DNA from: Pseudomonas umsongensis
GTDB lineage: Bacteria > Pseudomonadota > Gammaproteobacteria > Pseudomonadales > Pseudomonadaceae
Direction of reading: 5' to 3'
DNA: 64,000 nucleotides
Assembly (NCBI RefSeq): GCF_002236105.1
Contig: NZ_NIWU01000001.1
Span: 1,364,001 to 1,428,000, forward strand
The notes under the pieces were generated by a model. It ran no database searches. It was given only the letters and a program-made list of their open reading frames with translations, and had not been told where the DNA came from. Positions 37,495-47,068 of the stretch are shown here, piece by piece; within the stretch, counting starts at the first letter, position 1; each line of letters begins with the position of its first letter. The position numbers and the translations under genes are program-made.

Positions 37495-38136
37495 TCAGAG
37501 GCTGGCATCAACCATGCCGTGTCGCACCGCCAACAGCGTCAACTCGACATCGCTGCTGATCGAAAGCTTTTCGAAAATGCGGTATCGGTAGGTGTTCACG
37601 GTTTTCGGGGACAGGCACAACTTGTCGGAAATGATCTGGACTTTCTGGCAGCCGACGATCATCAAGGCGATCTGGATTTCCCGCTCCGACAGGGCATCAA
37701 AGGGCGAGTCGTTGGTCGGCTGGAAAGACTTGATCGCCAGTTGCTGGGCAATTTGCGGGCTGATGTAGCGCTGCCCGGCAAACACCAGGCGGATGGCCTG
37801 GACCATTTCCGGCAGCCCGGCGCCCTTGGTCAGGTAGCCCGCCGCCCCGGCTTGCAACAGCCGCGTGGGAAACGGGTCTTCCTCGCACACGGTCACCGCA
37901 ACGACCTTGATGTCGGGATGGCTGCGCAACAATTTGCGAGTGGCTTCAAGACCGCCGATGCCCGGCATCTTGACGTCCATCAAGACCACATCGGGTTTCA
38001 ACTCACGCGCCTTGAGCAGGGACTCTTCCCCGGACTCTGCCTGGCCGACTACTTGCAGGCCATCGATGTCAGCCAGCATTCGCGTAATGCCTGTGCGAAC
38101 GAGATCATGGTCATCGACTACTAGCACCCTAATCAA
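37495..38136 (-). CDS. gacA: GacA response regulator
   Basis: 213-residue NarL/LuxR-type response regulator of the GacS/GacA system, which activates small RNAs (RsmX/Y/Z) that titrate RsmA-type repressors and so switch on secondary metabolism. Receiver with DD at 8-9, phospho-acceptor D54 (LMDVKMPG), K in YLTKGAG. C-terminal LuxR HTH ([16 protein letters not shown]...[19 protein letters not shown]). The start is a TTG at 38136, behind GAGGTG. The TTG start of gacA is known in fluorescent pseudomonads. The longer open frame upstream is not family-like. Confidence 0.95.
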   Translation of the reverse strand: MIRVLVVDDHDLVRTGITRMLADIDGLQVVGQAESGEESLLKARELKPDVVLMDVKMPGIGGLEATRKLLRSHPDIKVVAVTVCEEDPFPTRLLQAGAAGYLTKGAGLPEMVQAIRLVFAGQRYISPQIAQQLAIKSFQPTNDSPFDALSEREIQIALMIVGCQKVQIISDKLCLSPKTVNTYRYRIFEKLSISSDVELTLLAVRHGMVDASL

Positions 38137-38264
38137 GCAGACACCTCGCGATATGATCTTATTTGGAATGCCCGCCACCTTAGCAAAAAGCAACTGGCAG
38201 ACCTAGCGCCAAGCGCTATATAAAAAGTTTCCATTCGTCTTGCAGGGCTTGTCGGCAGCGTGTT

Positions 38265-38741
38265 TCAGCATGTCGCAAAGCAGACTTCACGCTCCATGCG
38301 CAGGAAACACTCGTCTTTGCCCACCACCTTAAAGCCCTTGCGTTCGTATAAGGCCCGCGCCGGATTATTTTCAAAAACGGTCAGGCGCAAGCACTGGCGC
38401 CCCTCCCTGCACGCCAGTGCCACTACTTGATCGATTACCCAGGAACCGACCCCCTGCCCTCGAAACGCCTGGCCAACATGCAGTTCGCGGATGTAAAGCG
38501 CCCTGGCATCCCGACTGAGACTGACGAACCCCAATTGACGTTCGCCGTGCACCATTACCCGATTGTCACGCCCGGCCCAGGCGACATCGAACGCTTCGTC
38601 CAGCCACACTAGATCGTGCTGGATGTAATAGCGCAGCATGTTGACGCACGTCAGGTTCCGGGCGAAATCGAGGTCGCAGTCCATTGCCCGGCGCCAGTCG
38701 AGATCCGGCAAGCCGCGGCGAACATCAGGTAATGGCGTCAT
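38265..38741 (-). CDS. GNAT-family N-acetyltransferase
   Basis: 158-residue GNAT enzyme. Motif A for acetyl-CoA binding reads RGQGVGSWVID (R/Q-x2-G-x-G/A) about residue 95, with LHVGQAFRG before it and the NPARALYERKGFKVVG end typical of motif B. Substrate unknown (amine, peptide or antibiotic). It lies between gacA and the aromatic leader region; its start is 163 bases from the first leader peptide, divergent from it. Confidence 0.85.
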   Translation of the reverse strand: MTPLPDVRRGLPDLDWRRAMDCDLDFARNLTCVNMLRYYIQHDLVWLDEAFDVAWAGRDNRVMVHGERQLGFVSLSRDARALYIRELHVGQAFRGQGVGSWVIDQVVALACREGRQCLRLTVFENNPARALYERKGFKVVGKDECFLRMEREVCFATC

Positions 38742-38904
38742 GCTCGATCCTGGGAGGGTGGGTTGTTTTCAAAAACAGGGAGTGTGTGCCACAAGCGCAC
38801 GGGCACTCAAGCGATAGAAATCGCCTTTGATGATCGATAGCATTTTCTGATTGAAACCTCGCACCGCCCTCTAGTAAGCTCGGTGCACTCATCGGAGATC
38901 GACC

Positions 38905-39033
38905 ATGTTCAATGCCCACCCACCGCTTCGTACCGCCAGCGCCCCGCGCTCGGTTGCGTCTGCCCGGGTGAACGACGCGTGCGCTCCGGCAAGCTTTTAT
39001 TTTGGGTATTGGTTTAGCCACTGGCGCGCCTGA
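38905..39033 (+). CDS. leader peptide 1, aromatic-rich (attenuation)
   Basis: 42-codon frame from an ATG 7 bases behind GGAG. Its last 13 residues read SFYFGYWFSHWRA: seven of them are Phe, Tyr or Trp. Fifty bases beyond the stop lies a strong intrinsic terminator (39083-39119), and the next large gene is DAHP synthase, first enzyme of aromatic amino acid synthesis. Stalling on aromatic codons when charged tRNA is scarce would be the signal for read-through, as in trp and phe leaders. Too short for usual gene finders. Confidence 0.72.
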   Translation: MFNAHPPLRTASAPRSVASARVNDACAPASFYFGYWFSHWRA

Positions 39034-39082
39034 TACCCACACGGCGCCCACTTCAAACGGGTCGCCACCAGAGAATTTTCAA

Positions 39083-39119
39083 CCCCCGGTCGGCCTCCCG
39101 ACCGGGGGTTTTGTTTTTT
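39083..39119 (+). terminator. intrinsic terminator acting as attenuator
   Basis: 11-bp perfect stem CCCCCGGTCGG / CCGACCGGGGG with loop CCTC followed by TTTTGTTTTTT. It lies inside the transcript leader, after leader peptide 1 and before leader peptide 2, so full-strength termination here would shut off DAHP synthase. Confidence 0.85.
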
Positions 39120-39168
39120 GGGCCCGCCACTTATTTAGCGACACACCGCCATCAAGAGGATTCACGAA

Positions 39169-39321
39169 ATGAACTACGCCACTTATTACCGTCACGACAG
39201 TTTTAGCGCCTGGCGATTTACCACCCTCCGCTCGGGACAGCCTGCCGCCTCCGATCGGTCACCCACAGGTGGCAAGCACACACACGCAGCCAATCCGGCC
39301 AATTGTCGAACACCCCAGTAG
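39169..39321 (+). CDS. leader peptide 2, aromatic-rich
   Basis: 50-codon frame starting 8 bases behind AAGAGGA, a strong ribosome site. The first 17 residues MNYATYYRHDSFSAWRF hold three Tyr, two Phe and one Trp; the rest is plain. It ends 46 bases before the DAHP synthase start. A short GCGCGGG/CCCGCCGC stem (about 39331-39350) lies in that gap, close to the AGGAAG ribosome site of the enzyme gene. A role in translation-level or second-stage control is an inference. Confidence 0.65.
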   Translation: MNYATYYRHDSFSAWRFTTLRSGQPAASDRSPTGGKHTHAANPANCRTPQ

Positions 39322-39367
39322 GGCCGAGCGCGCGGGAACAACCCGCCGCCGCCCAGGAAGCCTGAAC

Positions 39368-40438
39368 ATGAACTCGTCCGTCTCTGCTCTGCCACTGTCG
39401 ACCCTCAACCCTGCCAACGAAGCGCTGACCCTGCGCCTGCCAAGCTCGTTGCAACTCAAACAGCAATTGCCACTGAGCAACACCCTCGCCCTCCAAGTCG
39501 CCGCTCACCGCCAGGCGGTTCGCGCGATCCTCGACGGGAAAGACTCGCGCCTGTTGGTCATCGTGGGCCCCTGCTCGATCCACGACCCGAAATCAGCACT
39601 CGAATATGCCGAGAACCTGGCCCGCCTGGCCGCCGACGTCAGCGACCAAATGCTCCTGGTGATGCGCGCCTACGTCGAAAAACCTCGCACCACGGTCGGC
39701 TGGAAAGGCCTGGCCTACGACCCGCACCTCGATGGCAGCGATGACATGGCCGGCGGTCTGACCCTGTCCCGCGAACTGATGCGTGAAATGCTCATGCTCG
39801 GCTTGCCGGTGGCCACTGAACTGTTGCAACCGATGGCCGCCGGCTACTTCGATGACCTGCTGAGCTGGGTGGCCATTGGCGCTCGCACCACCGAATCGCA
39901 GATCCATCGGGAGATGGCCAGCGGCCTGGGCATGCCGGTAGGCTTCAAGAACGGCACCGACGGCGGTGTCGGCGTGGCCTGTGACGCCATGCGCTCGGCC
40001 GCCCATCCACATCGCCATTTCGGTGTCGACAGCCAGGGCCATCCCGCGATCATCCAGACTCCGGGCAATGCAGACACCCACCTGGTGCTGCGCGGCGGTC
40101 ATCACGGCCCGAACTACGATCGCGCCAGCATCGCCCGCGTGCACGCCGACTTGACCCGCCTGAAGATCCCGGCCCGGGTCATGGTCGACTGCAGCCACGC
40201 CAACAGCAGTAAAGACCCACTGCGCCAACCTGCCGTGTTCAACGATGTACTGGAACAACGCCTGCAGGGTGATCGCTCGCTGATCGGCATGATGATCGAA
40301 AGTCATTTGTTCGAGGGCTGCCAACCGCTGGGGCCGTCGCTGAAGTACGGTGTTTCGGTCACCGACGGCTGCCTGGGCTGGAGCGCGACAGAACAGCTGT
40401 TGCGCCAGGCGGCGCAGCGGCTGCGGGCACAGGGATAA
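39368..40438 (+). CDS. 3-deoxy-7-phosphoheptulonate (DAHP) synthase, class I
   Basis: 356-residue type I-alpha DAHP synthase joining phosphoenolpyruvate and erythrose-4-phosphate, the entry to the shikimate pathway. Signature segments: VGPCSIHDPKSALEYA, RAYVEKPRTTVGWKG (phosphate/PEP-binding Lys and Arg), GARTTESQIHREMASG, GFKNGTDG, and VDCSHANSSKD. Which aromatic acid inhibits it cannot be read safely; the leaders carry Phe, Tyr and Trp codons. The ATG at 39368 follows AGGAAG; the frame is open upstream through leader 2 but not family-like. Monocistronic, followed by a REP pair. Confidence 0.93.
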   Translation: MNSSVSALPLSTLNPANEALTLRLPSSLQLKQQLPLSNTLALQVAAHRQAVRAILDGKDSRLLVIVGPCSIHDPKSALEYAENLARLAADVSDQMLLVMRAYVEKPRTTVGWKGLAYDPHLDGSDDMAGGLTLSRELMREMLMLGLPVATELLQPMAAGYFDDLLSWVAIGARTTESQIHREMASGLGMPVGFKNGTDGGVGVACDAMRSAAHPHRHFGVDSQGHPAIIQTPGNADTHLVLRGGHHGPNYDRASIARVHADLTRLKIPARVMVDCSHANSSKDPLRQPAVFNDVLEQRLQGDRSLIGMMIESHLFEGCQPLGPSLKYGVSVTDGCLGWSATEQLLRQAAQRLRAQG

Positions 40439-40441
40439 CGC

Positions 40442-40544
40442 CTGTAGGAGCGAGCATGCTCGCGATGGACTTCCGGGCGACGCGCTCATCCAGACAGTGC
40501 GCGTTATCGTTGACGTCCATCGCCAGCAGGCTGGCTCCTACAGG
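40442..40544. repeat. REP pair, GTAGGAGCGAG type
   Basis: Inverted REPs (GTAGGAGCGAGCATGCTCGC and its degenerate partner GCCAGCAGGCTGGCTCCTAC) directly after the DAHP synthase stop. Confidence 0.85.
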
Positions 40545-40546
40545 GG

Positions 40547-40788
40547 ATCCAGGTGCGCCCGAAAAAGTCAGGTCGGCTATAAGGCCGCCTCGCTTTGCTT
40601 TTGATCGCGGGCGCCCCGTTAACCACGATGGCCGAACGCAGGCATTGCGCAGTGGGTAAACCGGCAGGACGCCGGTTTAGCCGCGCTGGGCCAGGGACGG
40701 CCCATCGCGGCGACCCACGGAGCAATGCCGGAGAGAGGGCATGCCGAGCCTAAGCGAGGCACCGAGTGGTGGGGCAAGAATGGAACAA
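40547..40788. repeat. long dispersed repeat, left part, interrupted by IS
   Basis: Starts with a 79-base block (40547-40625, GGATCCAGGTGCGCCCGAAA onwards) matched at 42362-42440. It continues through GATGGCCGAACGCAGGCATT and GCCGAGCCTAAGCGAGGCAC up to GGGGCAAGAA at the IS edge. I recall this string as a common pseudomonad repeat that normally runs on into a segment resembling the right IS flank. Confidence 0.6.
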
Positions 40789-42088
40789 CCACATAGGTAA
40801 CAGTAAAGTTCAGGCACATGGGTAACACCTGATCACTTATTTTTGATTACTTTGAGCGTCAGATAACCATCCTTAGCGTCTCGTTCATCAACCCGTCCCA
40901 GTAGAACAGGCCCAAAGATGATGTCCCAAGCCCCTTCGCTGATGTTCTCCAATCCGACTATCTGATGTTTCAGGACATAGCCGACATAGATTCTGAGCCT
41001 TCCTTTGTTCACCACGCCGTTGGAGTCCGTTCGGTATGCCTCAACATGGCTTGGGTACTTCATCTCCGGCAGCTTCCTCGGAAATGCCCGTGACGAGCTT
41101 GTATAGCAGGAGCCTGGTGTTTTCTGCCCCAAAGCCTCATGAAGACGTTCATGATTATAGTGCTGCATGAACAGGTCAAAATGCTTCTGCTGGGCTCCCC
41201 ACTCAATTTCCGGCGGCCTTGGCAATGTGCTCTTAAGCGTGCGGTGCATGCGCTCATGCCGTCCATTCTGCTCGGGTCGACCCGGCTGAATCCTTTCGTG
41301 AATGATGCCCAGGCGGGCCCACCAGATAGACAACTGCGATAACCCGGCACGCCCACCGCTGGCGAAAGGGACTCCGTTGTCCGTACGGATCCGCTCAGGC
41401 ATTCCATACATCTTGAATAACCGCTCGAAGGTGGCCTTGGCGTCCTTGAAAGTCGTGCTCGGCATGCTTTCACAAGCCAGTAAAAATCGACTGGCGTGAT
41501 CCATTACCGTCAACGGGTAACACCAGACACCGTCTCCTGTCAGGTATTGGCCTTTGTAATCAGCGCTCCAGAGCTGGTTAGGAAGGTCGGCTTTCTGAAG
41601 TGGTTTGGGATAAACGGCGACACGTTGGCGCAACCGCCGAGACACCACCAATCCCGCTTTTTTAAGCACGTTGTAGATCGTGGTTTTGGAGGGTGGCGGC
41701 TGATCTGGAAACCGCTCTCTCAGGGCTGTCTGGATCTTTTTCGGGCCTGGCGTGGTTTGCCCTTGGCCGCGCAGCTCAAGAATGGCCTCTTTGACCGCAA
41801 ACGGCACAGCCTGAGCTTGAGAGTGGCGCTTGCGACTGCACTCCGCCAATCCGTTGATGCTGTCCGCGTTGTAGCGGGCTACCCACTTGTAACCGGTCTT
41901 GCGACTGATGCTGTGAGCCGCACAAAGTTGGCTGAAATTAAGTCGACCGGACAGATAGTCGGCAATGAACATCACTTTCAGGTCCATAGGTTTGAGCTCT
42001 CGCCACGGCATGGTCAGATCCTCGGAATCGACCAGTGCCAGTTAAAAACTGTTACCTATGTGCTTGAACTGTTTTGTTACCTATGTGG
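40789..42088 (-). mobile_element. IS481-family insertion sequence
   Basis: About 1.3 kb. The ends are inverted repeats over roughly 38 bases, each holding two copies of a CACATAGGTAACA unit: left CCACATAGGTAACAG...GCACATGGGTAACA, right the mirror image. One transposase gene fills the middle. No flanking target duplication is obvious. It splits a long dispersed repeat whose two parts lie on both sides. Confidence 0.82.
40833..42011 (-). CDS. IS481-family transposase
   Basis: 392 residues, intact. N-terminal HTH (LNFSQLCAAHSISRKTGYKWVARY), then the DDE integrase core: first Asp in LWSADYKGQY, second in RIRTDNGVPF, Glu in RPEQNGRHERMHRTLK. The C-terminal part after about 300 is a less conserved tail. 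The start lies 45 bases inside the right terminal repeat. The gene appears functional, so the copy may be recent. Confidence 0.92.
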   Translation of the reverse strand: MPWRELKPMDLKVMFIADYLSGRLNFSQLCAAHSISRKTGYKWVARYNADSINGLAECSRKRHSQAQAVPFAVKEAILELRGQGQTTPGPKKIQTALRERFPDQPPPSKTTIYNVLKKAGLVVSRRLRQRVAVYPKPLQKADLPNQLWSADYKGQYLTGDGVWCYPLTVMDHASRFLLACESMPSTTFKDAKATFERLFKMYGMPERIRTDNGVPFASGGRAGLSQLSIWWARLGIIHERIQPGRPEQNGRHERMHRTLKSTLPRPPEIEWGAQQKHFDLFMQHYNHERLHEALGQKTPGSCYTSSSRAFPRKLPEMKYPSHVEAYRTDSNGVVNKGRLRIYVGYVLKHQIVGLENISEGAWDIIFGPVLLGRVDERDAKDGYLTLKVIKNK

Positions 42089-42440
42089 GTGAGTCATACC
42101 GGGCAAAGCCTTTTGCTTCCTTTTTGGCGTTTGAAAAAGGGAGTCGCTGTAAAAGCGAAACCATAAGTGGCCGTTACCGCAGCAATGGATATGCACTCCG
42201 ACAACCAATTTCCCACAGGGCTTCCTGTGACGCCGCGCATCATCGTTGCGCACGGCTCAATTAACGCGTCGTCGGTGGAACGCAGAGCGTCCCTGGTGGC
42301 ATTCCCACGCAGAGCGTGGGAACGATCAAACGATCAATGTGCTGCCGCCTTCGCGAGCAGGGGATCCAGGTACACCCGTAAAAATCAGGTCGGCTTTAAG
42401 GCCGCCTCGCTTTGCTGTTGCTCGCAGGCACCCCGTTAAC
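42089..42440. repeat. long dispersed repeat, right part, and 79-base block copy 2
   Basis: From the IS edge: AAGCCTTTTGCTTCCTTTTT, then a GTCGCTGTAAAAGCGAAACC block matching 590-642, then CACGCAGAGCGTGGGAACGA-type palindrome (about 42300-42325) and the 79-base block at 42362-42440 matching 40547-40625. No convincing gene. Confidence 0.6.
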
Positions 42441-42442
42441 TC

Positions 42443-42558
42443 CTTTAGGAGCGAGCACGCTCCGGGCGGCGTTCCGACGATGGAGGTCAACGATGACGCG
42501 GGGAGCCTGACACCCCGCGGTGCTCTCGGGTTTTTCGCGAGCATGCTCGCTCCTACAG
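42443..42558. repeat. REP pair, GTAGGAGCGAG type
   Basis: TTAGGAGCGAGCACGCTCC and inverse GCGAGCATGCTCGCTCCTAC across about 80 bases. With the preceding block it fills the 650-base gap between IS and lipase; nothing else is seen there. Confidence 0.75.
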
Positions 42559-42736
42559 TCGAGGTATCAATGCGCCACAGGGCAGTCCAGGAAGCCACCT
42601 CCACCTCCGCGCATTCGTACCGTGCCTATGCCGTTTTCCCCAGGCCACCGCGGCTATTTCATGCATCGCGCCGGCATTGGAGTCTTTAAAGTGAGGTCGG
42701 AAATCACTTTCTCGAACCCTGGAAAAAGGAATGAAC

Positions 42737-43618
42737 ATGCAACGGAATGCAAAGACTCATTATCCAATCCTGTTGGTGCACGGGCTTTTCGGCTTTGAGC
42801 GAATTGCCAGCGTGGACCTCTTCCACGATGTCAAGCAGGCCCTGCGGAACGCCGGGGCAAGTGTGTTCGTCCCGTTTGTGTCCGCCACCCACAGCAACGA
42901 AGTTCGCGGCGAACAGCTTCTGGCGCAGATCCATCGGGTACTGGAGGGCACCGGCGCCCACAAGGTCAATCTGATCGGTCACAGCCAAGGCGCGTTGGCC
43001 GCCCGCTATGCCGCCGCGACAGCGCCAGGCCAGGTGGCCTCGGTAACGTCCGTCAGTGGACCGAACCATGGGTCCGAACTGGCCGATTTGCTGCGCAAGG
43101 CATTGACGCCAGGCCACTTGCCGGAAACGGTAGCCGAAATCGTTGTCACCTTGTTCGCCGACCTCATGTCGTTGCTCAGCGGCAAGCGCCGGCTGCCGCA
43201 AAATGCCATCGCAGCGCTGGATGCCTTGACCACGCAGGGCGTGGGCGCATTCAACCGGAAGTACCCGCAAGGCTTGCCGCCGTCTTGGGGCGGCAAGGGC
43301 CGCGAACAGGTCAATGGTGTCCGCTACTATTCCTGGAGTGGCGTCGTGCAGGGAAAGCGGCGGGATGCCGAACTGGAAGCACTGGACCCGTCCCACGGCC
43401 TGCTGCGGGCGCTGTCACGTTATTTCACCACCGAGCCCTTGCAGAACGATGGCATGGTCGGGCGCTACAGCTCGCACCTGGGCACCATCATCCGCTCCGA
43501 CTATCCGCTGGACCATCTGGGCACCCTTCACCAGGCCGGTGGTCATAATGAAAGGCGCATCGACCCGATCGATCTTTACGTACAGCATGCCGAGCGCCTG
43601 GAAAAAGCCGGACTTTAA
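42737..43618 (+). CDS. triacylglycerol lipase, family I.1/I.2-like, no signal peptide
   Basis: 293-residue alpha/beta hydrolase. Oxyanion segment ILLVHGLFGF (11-20), nucleophile S83 in GHSQGA, catalytic D238 in QNDGMVG and H260 in YPLDHLG, plus the SHLGTIIRSDYPLDHL stretch seen in Pseudomonas/Burkholderia lipases. Those relatives are secreted and need a Lif foldase; this one begins almost at the mature sequence and no foldase gene adjoins, so it may act inside the cell. The second ATG (42737) is preferred because AAGGA is 7 bases upstream, while the first touches it. Confidence 0.85.
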   Translation: MQRNAKTHYPILLVHGLFGFERIASVDLFHDVKQALRNAGASVFVPFVSATHSNEVRGEQLLAQIHRVLEGTGAHKVNLIGHSQGALAARYAAATAPGQVASVTSVSGPNHGSELADLLRKALTPGHLPETVAEIVVTLFADLMSLLSGKRRLPQNAIAALDALTTQGVGAFNRKYPQGLPPSWGGKGREQVNGVRYYSWSGVVQGKRRDAELEALDPSHGLLRALSRYFTTEPLQNDGMVGRYSSHLGTIIRSDYPLDHLGTLHQAGGHNERRIDPIDLYVQHAERLEKAGL

Positions 43619-43724
43619 ACCAAACCTGCCGTCCAGAGCGCTGGCAACGGAACTTTGAGGAGAAATACCCCACTGAATCCGGTAGGCTCAGCACTTTACC
43701 GTACATTGAATGGAGAGTTTTCCC

Positions 43725-44006
43725 ATGGCCAAAGCCACTGCCCGTCACATCCTTGTTGCCAGCGAAGCCAAGTGCAACGAACTGAAGGCCCAAATCGAGG
43801 CGGGCGCAGACTTCGCTGAAGTCGCCAAAGCCAATTCCACGTGCCCTTCCAGTCGCCAGGGCGGCGACCTGGGCTCGTTCGGTCCAGGCCAGATGGTCAA
43901 GGAATTCGACACCGTGGTCTTCAGCGCACCGATCAACGTGGTGCAAGGCCCGGTCAAGACCCAGTTCGGCTACCACCTGCTGGAAGTGACCAGCCGCCAG
44001 GACTGA
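43725..44006 (+). CDS. parvulin-type peptidyl-prolyl isomerase (PpiC-like)
   Basis: 93-residue stand-alone parvulin. Core features: ARHILVASEAKCNELK, FAEVAKANSTCPSSRQGGDLGSF and FGYHLLEVTSRQD, with the catalytic His pair and Cys in the usual places. It isomerises Xaa-Pro bonds in folding proteins and has no signal, so it is cytosolic. The ATG at 43725 follows GGAGAG. A second, 91-residue parvulin is at 59731-60006. Confidence 0.9.
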   Translation: MAKATARHILVASEAKCNELKAQIEAGADFAEVAKANSTCPSSRQGGDLGSFGPGQMVKEFDTVVFSAPINVVQGPVKTQFGYHLLEVTSRQD

Positions 44007-44141
44007 TAACACCCTGGATTGGCTGTGCAACGGCCCGCCTTCTGGTGGGCCGTCGTGTTTCAGATACGTAATTCGGCTGGCGAGGGACGCGCCGCTAGCG
44101 TACAAATTGTGGTTAACGACCACCCGGCTCTAAGGCTGACA

Positions 44142-46010
44142 ATGCGACTGGCTTTCCCGACTTTATTGTTCACTGCCGTGGCCCTGCTCTTGGGCGCCGC
44201 CGGTGTGAATGCCGCACCTCAACATGCGTTGACCGTATATGGCGAACCCGCCAAGTACCCTGCCGGCTTCAGTCATTTTGCCTACACCAACCCGCAAGCC
44301 CCCAAGGGCGGGACGATGCGCCGTTCCGCGATCGAGATCGGGCATTTCGATCACGTCCTGCCTTATATAGACAAGGGCATCGGCGTGACGCAGATCGATG
44401 GCCTGCTCTACTCTCCCCTGGCGCAGCGCTCGCTGGATGAGCCTTACACGGTGTACGGTCTGGTGGCGCAGCAGATGGAGCGCTCCGACGATGGCCTGTC
44501 CCTGCGCTTCTACCTCAACCCCAAGGCGCAGTTTGCCGATGGCACGCCGATCACCGCCCAGGACGTGCGCTACACCTTCGATCTGCTGATGACCCAGGGC
44601 AGCCTGCGCTATCGCACGCAGTTCGCCGACGTCAAGGGCGTGGAAGTCGAGTCGCCATTGACCGTGCGCTTCGATTTCAAGAACAACGAAAACCGCACCC
44701 TGCCGCTGGACATCGCCACCTTGCCGGTGTTTCCCGAGCACTGGTGGAAGAACCGTGACTTTGCCAATGGCGGCGGTTACGAGCCGCCATTGGGCAGCGG
44801 ACCGTACAAGGTCGGCAAGGTCGATTCGGGGCGCAGCATCACCTTCGAGCGCAACCCCGACTGGTGGGGCAAGGATTTGCCGGTCAGCCGTGGGCTGTAC
44901 AATTTCGATCGCTTCAGCATCGAGTACTTCGGCGATACCGATGTCGCGCGCCAGGTATTGCGCGGCGGCGCCTACGACTACAACCGCGAGTTTTCCGCCA
45001 CCGGCTACTCCATCGGCTACGACAGCCCGGCCCTGAGCGACGGTCGCCTGCAAAAGGCCCACCTGGCCACCGAAGCGCCGCAATCGGCCCAGGGTTTCGT
45101 GTTCAATCTGCAAAAGCCGATGTTCCAGGACCGCCGGGTGCGCCAGGCACTGGCGATGCTCTGGGACTTCGAATGGAGCAACCGGCAGATGATGCGCAAC
45201 CTGTACATCCGCCAGAAGAGCTACTTTTCCAATACCGAACTGGCGGCCCGGCAGCTGCCTGATGCCGGTGAGCTGGCGATTCTGGAACCCTTGCGCGGAC
45301 AGATCCCCGATGAAGTCTTCAGCCAAGTGTTCGAACCACCGAAAACCGATGGCAGCGGCGTGATTCGCGACAAGCAATTGCAAGCCCTGGGCCTGCTCGA
45401 ACAGGCCGGGTGGAAACCCCAGGGTGATCAACTGGTGAACGCCGACGGCGAGCCACTGAGTTTCACCTTCCTGGTCAGCCAGAACGGCATGGACCGTTTG
45501 CTCCTGCCCTACAAGCGCACCCTGAAACAGATCGGCATCGACATGAACATCCGCCGCATCGATTCGTCCCAGTACGTCAACCGCCTGATGAGCCGTGACT
45601 ACGACATGATTGTCACCGGCTATCCGGTCACCACCTCTCCCGGCGGCGAACTGCTCAACTACTTCGGCTCGGCGTCGGCCCTTGATCCCGGCGCCAACAA
45701 CTACATGGCCTTGCAGAACCCGGCGGTGGATACGCTGATCAACGGCCTGCTACGCGCCAGCACCAAGGCCGACATGTTGCACTATGCCCATGCGCTCGAC
45801 CGGGTGCTGCAATGGAACTATTACTGGATTCCCAATTATTACCCGCCGGGCAGCTCCACCGTGTGGTGGAATCGCTTCGGTATACCGAACGTGCAGGCGA
45901 GCAATGACGAAGCCATCGAGAGCTGGTGGGAAATGAGCACCACACCGCTGACCAACCAGCAGATGACCGCCGAGCGCATCCGTCGTGGCAGACCCGGAGG
46001 ACCGCATTGA
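44142..46010 (+). CDS. yejA: peptide ABC transporter, periplasmic binding protein (YejA-type)
   Basis: 622-residue family 5 solute-binding protein with a signal peptide ([18 protein letters not shown], cleavage after VNA). Mature features: [57 protein letters not shown]. YejABEF takes up peptides and is known for microcin C import. The start ATG 44142 follows AAGG; the frame upstream is not signal-like. yejB overlaps its stop by one base. Confidence 0.92.
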   Translation: MRLAFPTLLFTAVALLLGAAGVNAAPQHALTVYGEPAKYPAGFSHFAYTNPQAPKGGTMRRSAIEIGHFDHVLPYIDKGIGVTQIDGLLYSPLAQRSLDEPYTVYGLVAQQMERSDDGLSLRFYLNPKAQFADGTPITAQDVRYTFDLLMTQGSLRYRTQFADVKGVEVESPLTVRFDFKNNENRTLPLDIATLPVFPEHWWKNRDFANGGGYEPPLGSGPYKVGKVDSGRSITFERNPDWWGKDLPVSRGLYNFDRFSIEYFGDTDVARQVLRGGAYDYNREFSATGYSIGYDSPALSDGRLQKAHLATEAPQSAQGFVFNLQKPMFQDRRVRQALAMLWDFEWSNRQMMRNLYIRQKSYFSNTELAARQLPDAGELAILEPLRGQIPDEVFSQVFEPPKTDGSGVIRDKQLQALGLLEQAGWKPQGDQLVNADGEPLSFTFLVSQNGMDRLLLPYKRTLKQIGIDMNIRRIDSSQYVNRLMSRDYDMIVTGYPVTTSPGGELLNYFGSASALDPGANNYMALQNPAVDTLINGLLRASTKADMLHYAHALDRVLQWNYYWIPNYYPPGSSTVWWNRFGIPNVQASNDEAIESWWEMSTTPLTNQQMTAERIRRGRPGGPH

Positions 46011-47068
46011 TGTGGGCTTATATCGTGCGACGCCTGCTGCTGATCATCCCGACACTGGTGATCATTCTCCTGGTCAACTTCGTCATCGTCCAGGCCGCGC
46101 CAGGTGGCCCTGTGGAACAGGCCATTGCGCATTTGCAGGGCATCGGCGGAGCCAGTGTCGGTGGTGGTTCGAGCGAAACCATGGGCCATTCCCGGGCCAG
46201 CCGCGGTCTCGACCCGCAGCTGATCAAGGACATCGAAAAACAATACGGTTTCGACAAACCGGCACCGCAACGCCTGTGGCTGATGCTCACCAGTTACGCG
46301 CGCCTGGATTTCGGCAAGAGCTTCTTTCGCGGTGCCACCGTCACTGACCTGATCCTGGAAAAAATGCCGGTCACCATCTCCCTCGGGCTCTGGGCGACGT
46401 TGATCACCTACCTGGTGTCGATTCCCCTGGGGATTCGCAAGGCCGTGCACCACGGCAGTCATTTCGATGTCTGGAGCAGTACCGCGATCATCATCGGCTA
46501 TGCCATGCCGGCCTTCCTGTTCGCCATGTTCCTGATCGTGGTGTTCGCCGGTGGCACCTCGTTGAACTGGTTCCCGGTACGCGGGTTGGTCTCGGACAAT
46601 TTCGAATCGCTGTCGACCCTGGGCAAGGTCGTCGATTACTTCTGGCACCTGGTACTGCCGGTGACCGCATTGGTGATTGGCGGTTTCGCGACCCTGACCA
46701 TCCTGACCAAGAACTCGTTCCTCAACGAAATCACCCGCCAGTACGTGGTCACCGCCCGCGCCAAAGGCTTGAGCGAACGCCGGGTGCTATACGGTCACGT
46801 GTTCCGCAACGCCATGCTGCTGGTGGTATCGGGGATTCCCCAGGCCTTCATCAGCGTGTTTTTTGCCGGCTCCCTGCTCATCGAAGTGATCTTCTCCCTC
46901 GACGGCCTGGGGCGCATGAGCTACGAGGCGGCCGTGTCACGGGACTACCCGGTAGTGTTCGGTTCACTGTTCATCTTCACGCTGTTCGGCCTGCTGATAA
47001 AACTCGTCGGCGACCTGTGCTACACCCTGGTCGATCCACGGATCGACTTCGCTGCGAGGAACGCCTGA
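46010..47068 (+). CDS. yejB: peptide ABC transporter permease (YejB-type)
   Basis: 352-residue inner-membrane permease starting [20 protein letters not shown], the usual DppB/OppB-like first helix, with about six helices. The EAA loop contacting the ATPase reads [27 protein letters not shown] overlaps the yejA stop (TGATG). A hydrophilic Gly/Ser-rich periplasmic loop (about 35-70) is typical of YejB. Confidence 0.92.
   Translation: MWAYIVRRLLLIIPTLVIILLVNFVIVQAAPGGPVEQAIAHLQGIGGASVGGGSSETMGHSRASRGLDPQLIKDIEKQYGFDKPAPQRLWLMLTSYARLDFGKSFFRGATVTDLILEKMPVTISLGLWATLITYLVSIPLGIRKAVHHGSHFDVWSSTAIIIGYAMPAFLFAMFLIVVFAGGTSLNWFPVRGLVSDNFESLSTLGKVVDYFWHLVLPVTALVIGGFATLTILTKNSFLNEITRQYVVTARAKGLSERRVLYGHVFRNAMLLVVSGIPQAFISVFFAGSLLIEVIFSLDGLGRMSYEAAVSRDYPVVFGSLFIFTLFGLLIKLVGDLCYTLVDPRIDFAARNA

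Noticed and set aside
38820..38904. A sigma-70 promoter before leader peptide 1 (TTGAAA and TAGTAA)
   Set aside because: The spacer would be 15 bases and the -10 is poor, so it is not reported as a feature.
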